Below, piece after piece: positions 11,335-23,925 of a stretch of 64,000 nucleotides of DNA. The translations under genes were made by a program, and so were the position numbers. The stretch is from Cristatella mucedo (Eukaryota; Bryozoa; Phylactolaemata; Cristatellidae): NCBI GenBank assembly GCA_009760855.2, contig WPIO01000027.1, positions 2,536,501-2,600,500 of the forward strand, in the 5' to 3' direction. Under the pieces are notes generated by a model. That model ran no database searches, was not told the origin of the DNA, and saw only the letters and a program-made list of their open reading frames with translations. Within the stretch, counting starts at the first letter, position 1, and each line of letters starts with the position of its first letter.

Positions 11335-12000
11335 ATTATTGTACATTTGTTTAGCGCATTCTGAGGAACTTAAATTCATAATCACTTTACATATGCTGTA
11401 AAGGAAGCATGATCGAATGGTTAGTGGTGACATGAACAATGTCAGCATACATAAGCACACACAAGACAAAGCAAACGGACCAATTAAATGCTGTGATAAA
11501 TATGTCTCTTAGCTTCTCTTTAAATATTAAGTCTGGGACGTCGTGAAGTCAGTCAGGAGTGACAGCATGGGAACTTAAGGAATGATCTCTAAAAGATTTC
11601 GGGTTCGTACGAGGTGTCAATAATTCGTGAGTTCGAATCCTGATGTGAGCGATCTTTTATTGCAGCTTTCAGAGGTGGTGAGAGCCTTTCTGGTTCCTGT
11701 AGCTCAATTAAATCAGCTGGTGTTTTTTAAACGATTAGATTCGGAAAAGCATATGGTACGATATCAAGCCTGGTGGGGAGTAGATCTGATTGGTAGGCTG
11801 GAGCTCAAGAATGAAGGGACCTAAGAGTGAGTGAGAGAACCTTGAAGCCAATGAGCTGCTGACTGGGAGCCTGTGCAAGTCGGCGAGAAGTTAGTGTGAC
11901 GTGGCAACTGCGACGCTCACGACAGACAAACCTAGCTGCTTGCACCCAAATTTAAGCAATGTTATGTAGCTGAAATTAGGCAGACTTGACTGAAGCCCAT
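11335..12000 (-). mobile_element. LINE family 1 copy with nested SINE B
   Basis: Antisense 3' end (CATTCTGAGGAACTTAAATT, GGTTAGTGGTGACATGAACA) runs to about 11621. SINE B occupies 11622-11735. Then the LINE resumes with GATTAGATTCGGAAAAGC and continues to GGCAGACTTGACTGAAGCCC. Confidence 0.8.
11622..11735 (+). mobile_element. SINE B, nested in LINE family 1
   Basis: GAGTTCGAATCCTGATGTGA (B box), then CTTTTATTGCAGCTTTCAGA, GGTGGTGAGAGCC and AATTAAATCAGCTGGTG tail. The A-box half is missing. Confidence 0.7.
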
Positions 12001-13234
12001 CGAAATAACAAAACATGCAAGCACATAGAAAGAGAGAAAGTCACATGCAGAGTTCATAGACAAATCTACCTTCATGTAAATCTATTAACTATATAGTCCT
12101 TAGTGGGGCAGATTTCGGTAAAGGCCAGCATCTTTGCAATGACGTAAGTTGGCTTGTATACTATAACAACCATGTAATACAATATCTGCTCGAAATTTGA
12201 GCTTCGTGGTGCCGTTTTCCGGTCGATATTTTGCTTAATGAAAAAGGATTTCGCTAATTCATTGCACCCCAAAGCCACCAACCAGTCAGGCATTAGCCTA
12301 TTAGCTACGATGGATGACACTTTTCGAAGGGTTGATGATAACATTGTCTCTTACAGGTAGCATGATTCAGCACATCGCACACGAGCACGGGTGGTCGTCG
12401 TGAAGTTACGGCAAGTCATGAGCAAGAAGTAATAAAGACTGTATTCAATTTTGCACGGAAATGTCAACCAGCTGATAGCTGCCACAACTAAAGGCATGCG
12501 CTTTTGCTAGACCAGACCGCCCAATAAAAAAGACCACAGAAAAACTTATGCACACACATGGCATATGATTAATGATGGAAAAGCAGTTATTAGGGCAGGT
12601 AATACTAAAGCAATGAAGACACGTGCTCTAGAGCTCATGCACACACAGGACACACACTCCGGGCACGCACGCGCACTCACACACAAGTGCGAACCACAGG
12701 TACAGATGACACTAATTAGTTAGGGGCTGACACAAATCTGCCGAGGGTCTGCTGTGGGTCTAAGGAGCAGAGAAGACTGGGGAGGTGAGAGAACGTTTGA
12801 CATGAGAGCAACTGCGCTGGCAGCGCACCGTCGAAGCACTCGGCACCTGTAAATTCTACTCTTCTACGATGTGCAATTCCAAAATATGCTAACAAAAGTT
12901 GCCATTTACGATTTGTGCGGCAATCCGATTATACAAACGAACTAGATGGAGAATTGCGCTACACAGGCGCACGTCATTTTACCGAGAATGCATAGCCGCA
13001 TGACAAAAAGCAAGCATCTGATAGCTCTGTGCATAGGTCAAGGTTGTCGAGCACCGACAGGACGGCAAGGCCGGCTGCTTCGCCCTGACCAAGTCAGCAC
13101 CAATTGGGGAAAAACAGCAGCGGCAGCAGTAGGAGCAGCTGACGGGAGAATCATGCCATGCAAACGGTATCCGACTAGAGATCCACGCTGCACCACCCCC
13201 TGCCTCCAGATACGATGCAACACTAGTGTGCAGC
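12001..13234. other. HEMK1 3' flank, no separate gene
   Basis: Downstream of HEMK1. A short CA-rich patch lies near 12640-12690. No clear AATAAA on the minus strand close to the stop codon was found. The frame at 12072-12344 (minus) has no recognisable motif. Confidence 0.4.
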
Positions 13235-16200
13235 TCAATGCTTCTTCAGGACGACGAAGCGAGGCTGACCAAACTGATCATCAATGGTGCGCAGCAGTCG
13301 AAGGTGCCACGATGGCATAGTGCCGACTAGCTTCTCAATTTCGGGCGGATGCTCGAGATGTGTTTCCAGCCAAAGTGTGCTAAAAAAAAATAACAACATT
13401 GCCGACAGCAACCGACCATTGAGGCCTCTTGCCAGCTCGCTCCTCGGCACTATCGCAAAGCCTTGCCGCAGGCACTCACCCGCCAGGCTTCAGCAAGTAG
13501 CGGGCATTCTCAAGGATTAGGCGAATCAAGTCGAGGCCGTCAGACCCACCGTCAAGACCCCGAGGATCTTCAAAGCTACATCAAAGGTCGATCAGATCAT
13601 CTGACGTGCACGCTGACGCACGCACGCATGCACGGTGGAGTGCCTGGAGCCTTACTTCAATCCAGAGAAGACGTGGTCGCACTGCCAAAGAGCCGAGCAC
13701 CGTGTGCTTCCAACGCACCAGCAGATAAGAGCACGAGGAGCTGCTGAGGAGCAGCTGCTGCGCTGAGCAAGACCCACCCGAGCTCCTCAGCCAGGCCTGC
13801 CATTTCCCAAGTCCGTATGTAGGGGGGATTGCTGACGATGAAATCGTAGTCTTGTCTCAGAAGTATGTGGTCTGCTCAAAAGGAAAGAAATCGCGACTAA
13901 AGGAATACCATTCAATGCAGAACGCCAGTCAGCAGGTTCCCAATGCACGGGAGCTGGGATGCACTGCTGGGCCCACTGACACTGCAGTACAGACTGCTAA
14001 GTGACGTCTCCAATGCCATGATTTCCGTAACAATAGAGTTGACAAGAATGCAACAGAACGAAAAGCGAGCTGCGCATATATGTGCTGACCTCCGACACTT
14101 TGAGAGCTGAACGTGACACACTCGACACAGAGTTGGGAAGCAACCGAATGGTTGTTGGCGTTTTTGCGTGTTAAAGCAACTGCTTCCGGGCTGCGGTCGA
14201 TAGCTATGCCAGTAAGCTACAGAAGAAGTAAGAGATCATCGCGCCTGCTTGCAAAAGTAGCAAATCTGGCTGGACCATCAGTCGACTAGACATGCAAATT
14301 AAAAAGAAAAATCCAACCGTAACCAGCTTAGGTTCGGTTTCAGCTGCTTAATAATAAGTAGTCAGCAGAAAAAACATTTGTTGAAATGATGGCCCATGGT
14401 GCTAAGAGCCTCAGGTTCAACTCTAGAGAACGAGATTAAATCCTTTCTTTTATCAAGTACAGTGAAAGCACGAGCGCAAGGAAGGCCGGCATCCGGTGCA
14501 CAGCACCGTCCTTAAATCAACTTGCAAGGTGTACTAAGCCAGTCATGTCCCTCATGTATAGTGAACGAGAGACTCTGTTTCCAATTCCATAAAAATAAAA
14601 AATCATTAGCTGATTTAACAGCCTCATTTATATAGCAGCAGAAGAGCCTTAAACGGCTATCACCACCGCTTGCGGTCGGCAATAGAGGATAGACCACTGC
14701 AGGATATGAACCCACGACCTCGGTGGTGAATAAAGGAGAGCCTTATCTCTTGAGAATACGCCATGAAGACTTAGATGGGGCCATGCTGGCCGGTTTCCTA
14801 GCGACTTTCGGTGCGCATAAACAAGCCGACTTCATCTCACGCAACAACGCAAGAAGAGAGCAAGCACAGCTAACTCAGAAGGTCAGCGGCAGAAGTAAGT
14901 AGCATCCCCAAGCAGAATAGGACTAATGGAAATGAAGCACCAAAGTCGGCAGATCAAGAGATGGCCATTGCGGAAGTGAGTTCTCCAGTGTAGTACCTGA
15001 AGAGCAAAAGCACATTTCGCCATGCTTATGTAGGTGAAAGAATGCAACAGCTAATTTAATGTTCTAAGATAACATGGGGGTAGAAGGCTGAAAGTAATGC
15101 AGCAAGCAGCTTGGTCAGCCCAGCCTCCCCTGCGGCTGGTCGGCCACAGCAAGGTAAAACTGCTGACCCCTCAAACATTATTTGTTTGGCTCACCCCTTT
15201 AAAAATCAAAACTTCTGGGTAGGCGGCAGCAGATACGTGTCTGTGGATAGCCACTGCTCTATTTCCATTTGCTGCCTACCGAGAAACGTTACGATATCCA
15301 CACTTTCGGGATCTCTCTAGTTGCCAGGTGAAAGCGAATGTACCAGCCACAGCCCAATTACAAGGCTAGTCTCGAATTCGAACTGTTACACGGTGTAAAT
15401 AAAATGAAATAGTAAATACAAGTTTATTTGCATGGCACGCTTAGAGAATTTTAACTATGTGAGATGCAAGGAGCACGTGATCTAAAACAGCACCACCGGA
15501 TGTGATAGATGCCACTGGAAGGCCCGAAATTCCTGCAAGGCATTTCAATGGCTTTACATTTGCAGGCTGTGCAGCATGAAGAAAATCAACTCGCATGCAA
15601 TAATTCCAATTTCCAATGCACATATTTTATTAGAAACGCCCGAAATGTGAGAGATGGCAGATGAACAGCACTACAATAGAGAAGACAGTTGCTTCCAAAC
15701 AGCACCAGTGAGTGTTAGAACGAGCCAGAGTTTAACGTCGGTAGGCACTGGCGCTACCAAAGGTGCACACAGCCTGCTCGAGATGGGTCGAATCAGTATA
15801 GTTAACAATCATTGCCTCTCCCTGCCAAATACTTGCATACACACAAAGGATCTGCGTGCATGCATGCAGTATATGCTCAAGCACTCACAGATACACACTG
15901 ACACAAAATAATGCTCATGAATCTATGTTTGTGGCCTCACAAAGCCATGAAACAAGGAGAACAACCAAGGAAACAAGCATGAAAGTAGCACAAACAAAGG
16001 TCTGCTGAAAACAGACAGCCATAGATAGCAGAAAAAGGAGAAGATATGTGAGAGTCTTTGGATGAGAATTGCAGGATAAGTTGTAAAGTCCATCTCTAAA
16101 ACCTCTAGAGCAAAGGCATCAGTAGTATAGTCTTTAAAAGAAATAAAGAAAACTCTGATTGGCCGTTCTGAGAGAACCTGAAGCATGAGTTGGCAGACAC

Positions 16201-19200
16201 TGCTACATCAATTCCACAGGGCAGGAAGAAACATAATTTCTCCTCCTGCCAACTCTGGGACATCCTTACCAGCCATCCTGTGCAACAATTTTCATACTCA
16301 CTTCTTTGACAGCCCACCTGAATCATCTAGGCTTCTCAACTTTTCTCTGCTGTCTGTTGGATACTGCAAGCTTTATAAAACTTTACAGAACAGCCATTTA
16401 GTCTTGGCGGGTTTGCGGAGTTAAAGATAGAGATACACAAGGATCTCAGACATTGCCTTCCTGGTAGATCAGAGCAATTACAGCTAACTATATAGAGGTT
16501 GGGCAGCATTTTATGGTAGCTTTACCAGACCAGCCATATTTTTCCTAGCCTCTCAAGAATGAAGTTCCACTTCTATAAAACCTTAGCATTTTTTAAGTAA
16601 GCCATTACCCACGCCACCGACGATGATGCCTGATAAATCGCCAAGACAGACATCACTGCACTCCATGTGAGAGGGTGGCACCACAGTGAATTAAAAGAAA
16701 TATGTGGCATCGACTAGACGTATACCAAGATGCAGAGTAGAGCTAGCTCTACTAATGTATCACAATGTGCCTTCCCACATGCACGAATTCAGAGTGCACA
16801 TATTTCAGGAGTTTAAGGTGCACTATTGATGGCCGACGAGTTTCATATGCTACCTCAAGCGCCACATGCGTTTAAAAGCTCATCTATGGCACCGGAAGTG
16901 AAGTGAAGCGTTCATCACAATTAAATCCCCCCAACCATCCAACGTGGTACTGTTCTCCATCGCTTGCCTTTGCTGCTGGCAGCTCTCTTCAGTCTTGCAG
17001 AAGCAATCTGGGCAGAATCCAGTCGCCTGTCCAAGTAACGATTACCTTTGCTTGAGGTGCAATGCAGCATGCATTAATTACTTGAAAAGAGCTGATTACA
17101 ATAGCACTTTCGCGGCAAACTTATAGCTCCAAAGGCCCGTGGCACCAAAGTTAGCCCCAGCAATTTACGAACGAGGGTAGCAAGCAGGAGGACCAGCAGC
17201 AAGAGTGCACAGCTGCACAGCAAAATACTCTGCATGCCTGCACGGGGCCATATTTTGCTGCTTATGACAGCCAGTGCAGCCACTTACCATCCTCAATTCA
17301 TGTAGAAGAGAGATCGAAATGGCCCCACTGCCACAGCCCACCTCCAGGAATGTCATCTTATTGGGCTGGCCTGCATAGTAATCCTTTATATGATCGATTA
17401 TCTCCTGCAATGCAAGTCAAGCTGGCATCAAGGAGCATACCCCAAAGCTTTTGTTTAGGGAATGTTTAAGAGCAAAACAAGCCTACTACGAACTAACAAA
17501 GAGGCATGCACAGCAGGCAAACAGAAATAAGAAATGCACTACCAGAAATGTACTAGCGCATGCTCTAGTGGCTGACAAACATCTGATCAACCTTTTGTCG
17601 TGCTAAATAAATGAAAATAGTCTACATCGGCTTCATGTTGACTACAGTAGCCGGTAGCCAATTAGAGACGAACAGTGGAAGTTCGACAGTGGGGGATTAG
17701 CAGCCTCGACATGAACAGAATTCAACTAAAAAAGAGCCGAAGGCCAGTGAAAAGGCATTCATAGGAGCCCAACCTAGTTAGTATCATGGTGAATGCTATA
17801 TCGTTAGCTAGCCACCGTGATATGTAATCCCAAATTTTGAAAGTAGACACAATATGACAACAGGCCTTGCAAGCGCTCTAAACACCAAGCCACCATCACG
17901 AGAACACAGCCGTGAGCACCTGACTGTGGTTTATACTACTGACCCACATTCACCAATGTAAATATATGAATCCAGCTGCCGTTTTAGATTCCTATCGCTA
18001 TCACACATCGGTATCACTGACATCGGTATCACTGTCAGTATCACATACAGAGACATTATTATAGCTCAGTGCATGGATCGACATCCCGGGTTCAAAAACT
18101 AGAAGAAACTGAAGAAACCTGTAATCTTGAGACTCTGTAGACATTAACTATAATTCAAGACGGATGACTGCTCACCTCTAGTGCTCCTGTATAATTGAAA
18201 AAAATCGGTATACTTGAAATAATGAACTGTCGTATAACTCGGTAGGCGATGGCCAGCATGACATGATGTTATTCCAAAATAGATAATGAAGTACATACTT
18301 TTTTATGTTAACATATGTGCCACTTCGGGATACCACTTGGGAGTATCCTACGTCAGACCGATTGCTCTTCTGTTTTCAGGAATTTGACGAGTATTAATAA
18401 TATATTAATAATACATTTATATAGCACCCTCAGAGAACTGAATCTCTTTCTAGACACTTTACAAATGTTGTGTTGAAAGTCTTGCACTCTTGATTGATAG
18501 TGATAGCACCAAATAGCCACAAAAGCCACGAACAGATAACCCATGATCAAGGCAGTTACATTTCCAATATCAAAGACTACACTTTTTCCGATAAGCAACT
18601 ATTTTCTGCTATCTCAACCTGTTCAGCAAGAGATCTTTCCAAGCGAAATTTTTTTTGAAGGACGTTGGGCAGCTGAGCAATCGATGAGTACAGAGCTTGA
18701 AGAGTAGCACAGTAGTCGTGGTTGGAATGAGATCAGCTGGATAGATGGTACAGAAAGTATGCAGCATTATTTTGAAATAGTGTCAACCAAATATCCACGA
18801 AAACTAGCAGCGGTCAGTGCGAAGAGCACAGCCCACTTCTTCAACCTCGACAACTCAAAACCACTTAGCACTCAGCTTACCTCTGTCTCTGGTCTTGGAA
18901 TGATAACAGGAGGATCCATTTGCAGTGTCAGGTCTCGAAAGTCCCATTCTTGCAATATGTACTGAACTGGCACTCTGGAACATAAAACCAGATATACAGT
19001 AACATGACTAATAAACTGATAGAAGAGATCAGACTAGACTTGATGTAGATCTACAGCCCAGTAATCATACATACATCCATACATAAAATCACACTACAGC
19101 CTGGTAATCATAGTAGATTACTCTTGCCTTCCTCCTATGGAGAGACCAAGAAGAATGCCTTTGAAACGATAGTACTAATGGCACCGGTAAGCCTACAGTC

Positions 19201-22200
19201 TGAATGACTCAAACTTGGTCGCTATGGCCTGAACTGGGACCATTTTTAAAAGTGTGAAAGACTCAATAGCAGCGAAAGGTCTTCAATTATGTTGTGCTCA
19301 GACTATTCTCGCTCCCATCATACACAATAAAAAGCCCAAACAGAGATCAGCGGGAGGATTGAAATTCCCATTATTAGGGCATTTCTACTCATAAGAGGAT
19401 GAGTGCATACAAAATATTAATAAAAATGATAATAAGACCTTTGTATAGCAACTTCAGAACATTAATTTACTTTCCATGCACTTTAAATATGCTGCGAAGG
19501 AAGCATATCGATAGGCTACTGATAACACGCACGAAAACTCATGGCCAAGCAGGGATGCCTGCCCAGAGTATCTGCCTCACGAATTACTCTGGCTTTTAAA
19601 GGGTCCATTAACAACTTCTATAGAAGCTCGTGGATGTTCATCAGAAAATATCCATACACCTCAGACATGAAGTCGAGTAACAAAGCTGCACGTGTAAATA
19701 TGTGGCAACGGCATTGATACCGGCAATACTTCAGTAATGCAAATACTAAAATTTTGAAAAATGCGACAAGATAACTGCCACAAAACTGCTCAGCCGATAG
19801 TGTAACTACAACAATAGACAAACTACAAACAGCATAAGCTTCCACTCAGTAGGGGAGGGGGAATGCTAACCACAAGCAGGCCAAGTAAAATGTTGGGTAA
19901 CTGGCTTTACAATGAGACTATACGTCATGATACCAAGTAGGCAGGCAGTCAACAGCTACCAACAAAAAGCCTGACCTTTTAAGTCTTTGCTGGCACAGCA
20001 GATTAATCTTGCTTGTGTGTTCAGCACTCAGTATCTGCCAAGATGGCATCCCTTCTAACTGCAAACCAAATGAAGTACATTAGGCAGCCACAAACAAATG
20101 CATGGTATGAACACTGACGAGGACCACGTTGCAAAATGTAAGTATACATCGGCAGCTTCCTGCTTCGTGTAATGAAACGTATTGCAAATGTAAAAAATTA
20201 GATGGTTAACATCCCAAATTCATGGCAAGCCACCAACACGCATACAATACTTTTGCCTATATTAACCTGCTTCGAACATGGTAACTAAGCAGCACCAGCC
20301 TCAGCCGCTTGACAGAACAACAAGAACCACGACTTGCCGCTATTGTACGATAGCTCCAAGGCTTAAGAGCCGAGTTCAAGTTATCTCTCATGACTGGAGA
20401 TGTCACAGATATATGCAGGGCGCTGTCTAAAAGCAGCTAACATCTCTACCAAAAAGCTGCACATGTTAAGATGCAAGTGAAACAAATCTTAACGTTGGCT
20501 GCAACTTGCTGAGTGAGGGGTTACTAGTAGTGGCTGAGCAAGGATTTTCAAATGGGAAGCAAGACCTACACAATTTAAATGTAGGTGCGCGAGACCCACA
20601 AGATTTTTATGTCGACGGGGCTAGCCCGGTAATTAGTGAATGATTATTCCGAAAAATCAGTGTTTATTCGACATGAACTCGGCGGTTACTCATCGAGTGG
20701 AATAAGGAGATTATTCTGTCGTTGATGGTAGTGACAGAGGGGTAGCCCCAGGTTGCTGCCCCTCTGTGTGTGTGTGTGTGTGTGTGGCAGCCCCAGGTTG
20801 CTGTGTGCGCGTGTGGGGGGGGGGGGGTAAATGCCCCTGCTGCTCTCTGGCTCCACCCACCACTGATTAGCAAGCATGAAAGCAAAAGCGATATAAAATC
20901 TTTAGCCATATGCACAACAAGTGCAGTTTTGTACAATATCACGGCTTTTAAACATCCACAACAGAAGCAAGGCCTCTAACTAGCCGTTGCAACCATCGTC
21001 ACTGCAAATTATCCTAATCGGGCTCTAGTCTGCCCTTCAGAAAATCGGTCTCTACATGCTGCTCCGATTTAGCCAAAAAAGGCATTCCCTACCAACTGCA
21101 CAAATCACTGGTCTAATCCATGATGATTAATGGCAGATTTTCGGTGCAGCATGGCACACAAAGGGCAAGTGAATGAAAGTGACGTGATTGGATTTAGGAG
21201 TTCAGCAGCTGGAGATACTAGTGGAATGCCGTGTGGATGAGACCTGAAGAGATATCTGGTTGCTTGTTCTATAGCAAGCACTAATATGTAAGCAGACGCA
21301 TCTAAACACAAGACCTTAATAAATCTTAGGGCGGCCCTGTTTTCGCCGATTTTCTCTTGCCAGGCCCAGTCCAAAGACCTAAGCAGCCACCAGCGAATAC
21401 ATCAAACTCCCTACGTACCACCAATCAAGTGTCACCGACCAAACCAATGGCAGGCAGTAAAGGTATACAAGTAAAGGTAGGTACAAGTGCTCGTCACTGT
21501 AAGCTCTGCAGCAATGCAATTAATAAGGAATATCGCTGGAACATCATGATCCAGTATGATTAAAATACAAGAGGACATGACCAGCATTTATACGCAAAAT
21601 GGCTTGCAAACCAACGTTGCAACATCATAAATAATTAATACATTATTTATTTATATAGTACCCTAAGAGAACTTAATCCGATTCATGCGCTTCACATATG
21701 TCACGGGGCTCGAGCCCATGATCTCGGTCAGACCTTGGTCGGGGCGAGCACCTTAACCACGGCGCCATCACACTCTGAAATGCCAAGTATGTATTAACCT
21801 TATGGTTGGCAATCGTTTTTTGCATTTTTCAAGAAAATATTTTATTTTCAAGAACATAAGTGGGTACACACAGCCCTAACAAATGAGCACGCTCCCGCGA
21901 GTGAAAGGCTATTGCAACGCTCAACTAACGGTAAGGTTATGCTCACAATCAACCAAGCCCTAAGACCTAGTCTACCTAATCGGTAGGGTGACTGCGGATG
22001 TTCAGATAGGCACATTCATTTTATTGCCAAGCGAAAAACAACAATTTACAAGCTCAAGAGACTCATTTTCAAGTCTATTGCGAATATTGCCGCAGCCTTA
22101 CCGTTTTCCTCCCCAGCGCATGTGCAACCAGTAGTTCAGCCGATGCAGATGCATCAGGAACACCCTTTTCCGCGAACTTTGATGACCATACATCACACAC

Positions 22201-22368
22201 AGCCGCCACGTTCTGACCGCCAAAACTCGCGACAGGCTCGCAAGCAGCCCCAGCAGGTACGCTGTGATGACGGGAAGACCGGTGACGGATGCTAGTGGGA
22301 TAAACGAGACGCATGTGCGTCAACGACTTTAACACTGAACGCAGGAGTCCCGGTTGGACTAACGCCAT
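13235..22368 (-). CDS. HEMK1: Mitochondrial release factor N5-glutamine methyltransferase, HEMK1/PrmC family (8 exons, complete)
   Basis: SAM-dependent enzyme that methylates the glutamine of the GGQ motif in release factors; the animal HEMK1 branch acts in mitochondria. Exons on the minus strand: 22368-22102, 20058-19976, 18974-18881, 17404-17288, 14216-14090, 13871-13778, 13575-13480, 13379-13235. All introns are GT/AG and every phase joins, giving 340 codons, close to the human protein as I recall it. Residues 1-50 are rich in Arg and Ser like a mitochondrial presequence. The N-terminal helical domain shows [16 protein letters not shown] (about 71-86). [12 protein letters not shown] and IIPRPETE fall at 118-148, the SAM-binding [10 protein letters not shown] at 169-178, and the catalytic NPPY at 244-247 after DYDFIVS. 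The C-terminal exon ends [10 protein letters not shown]. The ATG is fixed by an in-frame TAG seven codons upstream. The introns hold repeats. Alternative: the N6AMT1 branch, unlikely because that protein lacks this N-terminal domain. Confidence 0.95.
14217..17287. other. HEMK1 intron 4 (3.1 kb)
   Basis: Contains SINE B at 14604-14760. A minus-strand frame at 15441-15623 is followed within 20 bases by AATAAA but has no recognisable motif. Nothing else stands out. Confidence 0.6.
14604..14760 (-). mobile_element. SINE B copy in HEMK1 intron 4
   Basis: TTAGCTGATTTAACAGCCTC, AGAAGAGCCTTAAACGGCTA, CACCGCTTGCGG, then GAACCCACGACCTCGG (inverted B box) and the tRNA-like head. It has the same orientation as the gene. 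Confidence 0.8.
18400..18478 (-). mobile_element. LINE family 1 tail fragment
   Basis: ATTAATAATACATTTATATA, GCACCCTCAGAGAACTGAAT and TCTTTCTAGACACTTTACAA: just the hairpin and tail, in HEMK1 intron 3. Confidence 0.7.
19405..19540 (-). mobile_element. LINE family 1 tail fragment
   Basis: Diverged tail (CCATGCACTTTAAATATGCT, GCGAAGGAAGCATATCGATA) in HEMK1 intron 2. Confidence 0.6.
20528..20865. mobile_element. MITE with terminal inverted repeats
   Basis: Left end TAGTGGCTGAGCAAGGATTT; right end, read inverted, CAGTGGTGGGTGGAGCCAGA. The body contains TATTCGACATGAACTCGGCG, also found in the copies at 2225 and 28125. It holds a (TG)n run and a G homopolymer of about 13. The end sequence resembles hAT-type MITE ends; no clear target-site duplication. 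Inside HEMK1 intron 1. Confidence 0.65.
21636..21775 (-). mobile_element. SINE A copy in HEMK1 intron 1
   Basis: ACCCTAAGAGAACTTAATCC, GCGCTTCACATATGTCACGG, GGCTCGAGCCCATGATCTCG, then GACCTTGGTCGGGGCGAGCA and the head ending AACCACGGCGCC. Confidence 0.85.
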
Positions 22369-22494
22369 GACCTTCTGAAGGAGGGCCTAATCCACATAAA
22401 TAGAATGACGGTGCACTCAAATCGTCAGCAAAACAATAGCAGTGCCTGTTCACAGATGGCTAGCAGGTGACCTTCACCGCTTTTCCTAGCACCT

Positions 22495-22540
22495 GCGCAT
22501 TATGGCCGGAAGTTGGACGACCGGCTAACTTCCGATCTGT
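22495..22540. promoter_or_regulatory. Candidate HEMK1 promoter element with paired ETS-type sites
   Basis: About 140 bp upstream of the HEMK1 ATG the sequence holds CCGGAAGT (22506-22513) and, inverted, AACTTCCG (22527-22534) as two arms of a short palindrome with GCCGG/CCGGC. ETS/GABP sites of this form are common in promoters of mitochondrial-protein genes. This is inferred from motif and position only. Confidence 0.3.
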
Positions 22541-23629
22541 GAGGCTACCCCCAGCACTGTCTTTCCCAGACTGTCGATCATTTGCCATGCTCAGATCCAT
22601 CTGAAGCAGGACCAGGTATGCCAGCCAATTCAATGTTTGCTGTGGAGCTTCCGATGCGATTATCTAGCTCAGCAATATTTTTAGATCTGAGCTTCGCTGC
22701 CAAGTAGCCTTGGCGAATTTAGCTATTACTGACATCACTGGTGAGTCTAGGGAAGTAGCCTCCCCTGGCCTGACTGGATGTTACCTCCTTGAAACTTCTC
22801 TGATAGTAGGTTATAAATTTTTGTCAAGCTGATGCTCATTCGCCGACTATTCATATCGACATCCTAGGAGTCTCTGTTTCAATTCGTGTGCATGTACCTG
22901 CTTACACTATGCCTGCTGCTTTCGGATTCGACCACCAAACATCTGGTAATGCTTTATATACAGCATCCCTAAAGTGCCGGGAAAAAAATTCAGTTCTCCG
23001 ATGACGCTATACAAATGTATTATTATTATTATTATATCGCTCAAGTTCCGTTTTCTAAGTGCCTATGCTTTACCATGCAGGGATTTTGGCAGCATGTCCA
23101 TTCATAGTTATATTCGAACTGAATGCGACCTTAATGCACATGAAGTGCTTTCAATGAGTGTTTGATTGCGTTCCAGCACCAGCTGTTGCTATTCATTATC
23201 TTGCTTGACAGACCGAGTTTATAAACTGGAGTGGCAGCTGGACGAGACGTCAAACTTGTCCGAGTTCATGTTTCGAGCACTTGCATGGTCATTAGCTGAC
23301 TGCATCCATCCAATGTTTTGCGAATACCAACATTCGACTTGTCTTCACTATCTAATTAATAATCACATTTTTTTATAATGTAGTAGTAGACAAAGGTTAC
23401 GACCACTTCAGTTACCAGTCGGTATTGTTCCCCGGAGCGTTGGTAGTCTCTTCCAGGGCCACCCGGTATCGCAGTGATCCGTGTTACACTCAAATTTTGG
23501 GCTCGAAAGTTGCCGATAGCTTATTTTTGCTATCGCACGGTGGCACTTCGTGCTATACAAGTCATACCCATTTCTCTTCTTTATTGCACCGTCTCGGTGC
23601 TGGACCTAGAACGAATGAGCATCGGTCAA
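22541..23629. other. Upstream of HEMK1, no gene recognised
   Basis: A frame at 23166-23378 looks mildly coding (LEWQLDETSNL) and follows a plausible acceptor (CTTGACAG) but has no good donor or family match. A fragment of a LINE-type tail ending in (ATT)n lies near 22990-23035. Confidence 0.35.
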
Positions 23630-23876
23630 GCTAGTAGCTGGCAACTCCTTGTTGTGCTTATGCGTGCTGACACTGTGCATGCTGCCACTAATCACACTTG
23701 CATGCTGACCCTGTGCATGTCACCCCTAACCATATTGTTCATTTTGTTTGTTTTTCAAGCATGATTTTACTTACTATTCTATTGCGTATCACTTTGCAGC
23801 AAATGTAAAGCGCCTAGAAAGAGATTAAGTTCTCTGAGGGCGCTTTATCAAGTGCAATATTATTATTATTATTGAC
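23630..23876 (+). mobile_element. LINE family 1, 3' end
   Basis: CTTATGCGTGCTGACACTGT, CATGTCACCCCTAACCATAT, AAGCGCCTAGAAAGAGATTA, AGTTCTCTGAGGGCGCTTTA, then (ATT)n. It faces the minus copy that starts at 23926. Confidence 0.9.
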
Positions 23877-23925
23877 TGAGTGTAGATATCTTGACTCGGC
23901 TTATACTGGTGATTAGTTCTAGTAA

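Noticed and set aside
12946-13320. 124-codon plus frame
   Set aside because: Antisense to the last HEMK1 exon, whose minus-strand frame has clear homology.
15441-15623. Minus frame followed by AATAAA within HEMK1 intron 4
   Set aside because: No family motif; AT-rich DNA here gives AATAAA on both strands, and HEMK1 exons continue downstream.
23166-23378. Frame with LEWQLDETSNL after a possible acceptor, briefly considered a COMM-domain exon
   Set aside because: Only a W.LD similarity; no usable donor and no partner exons.
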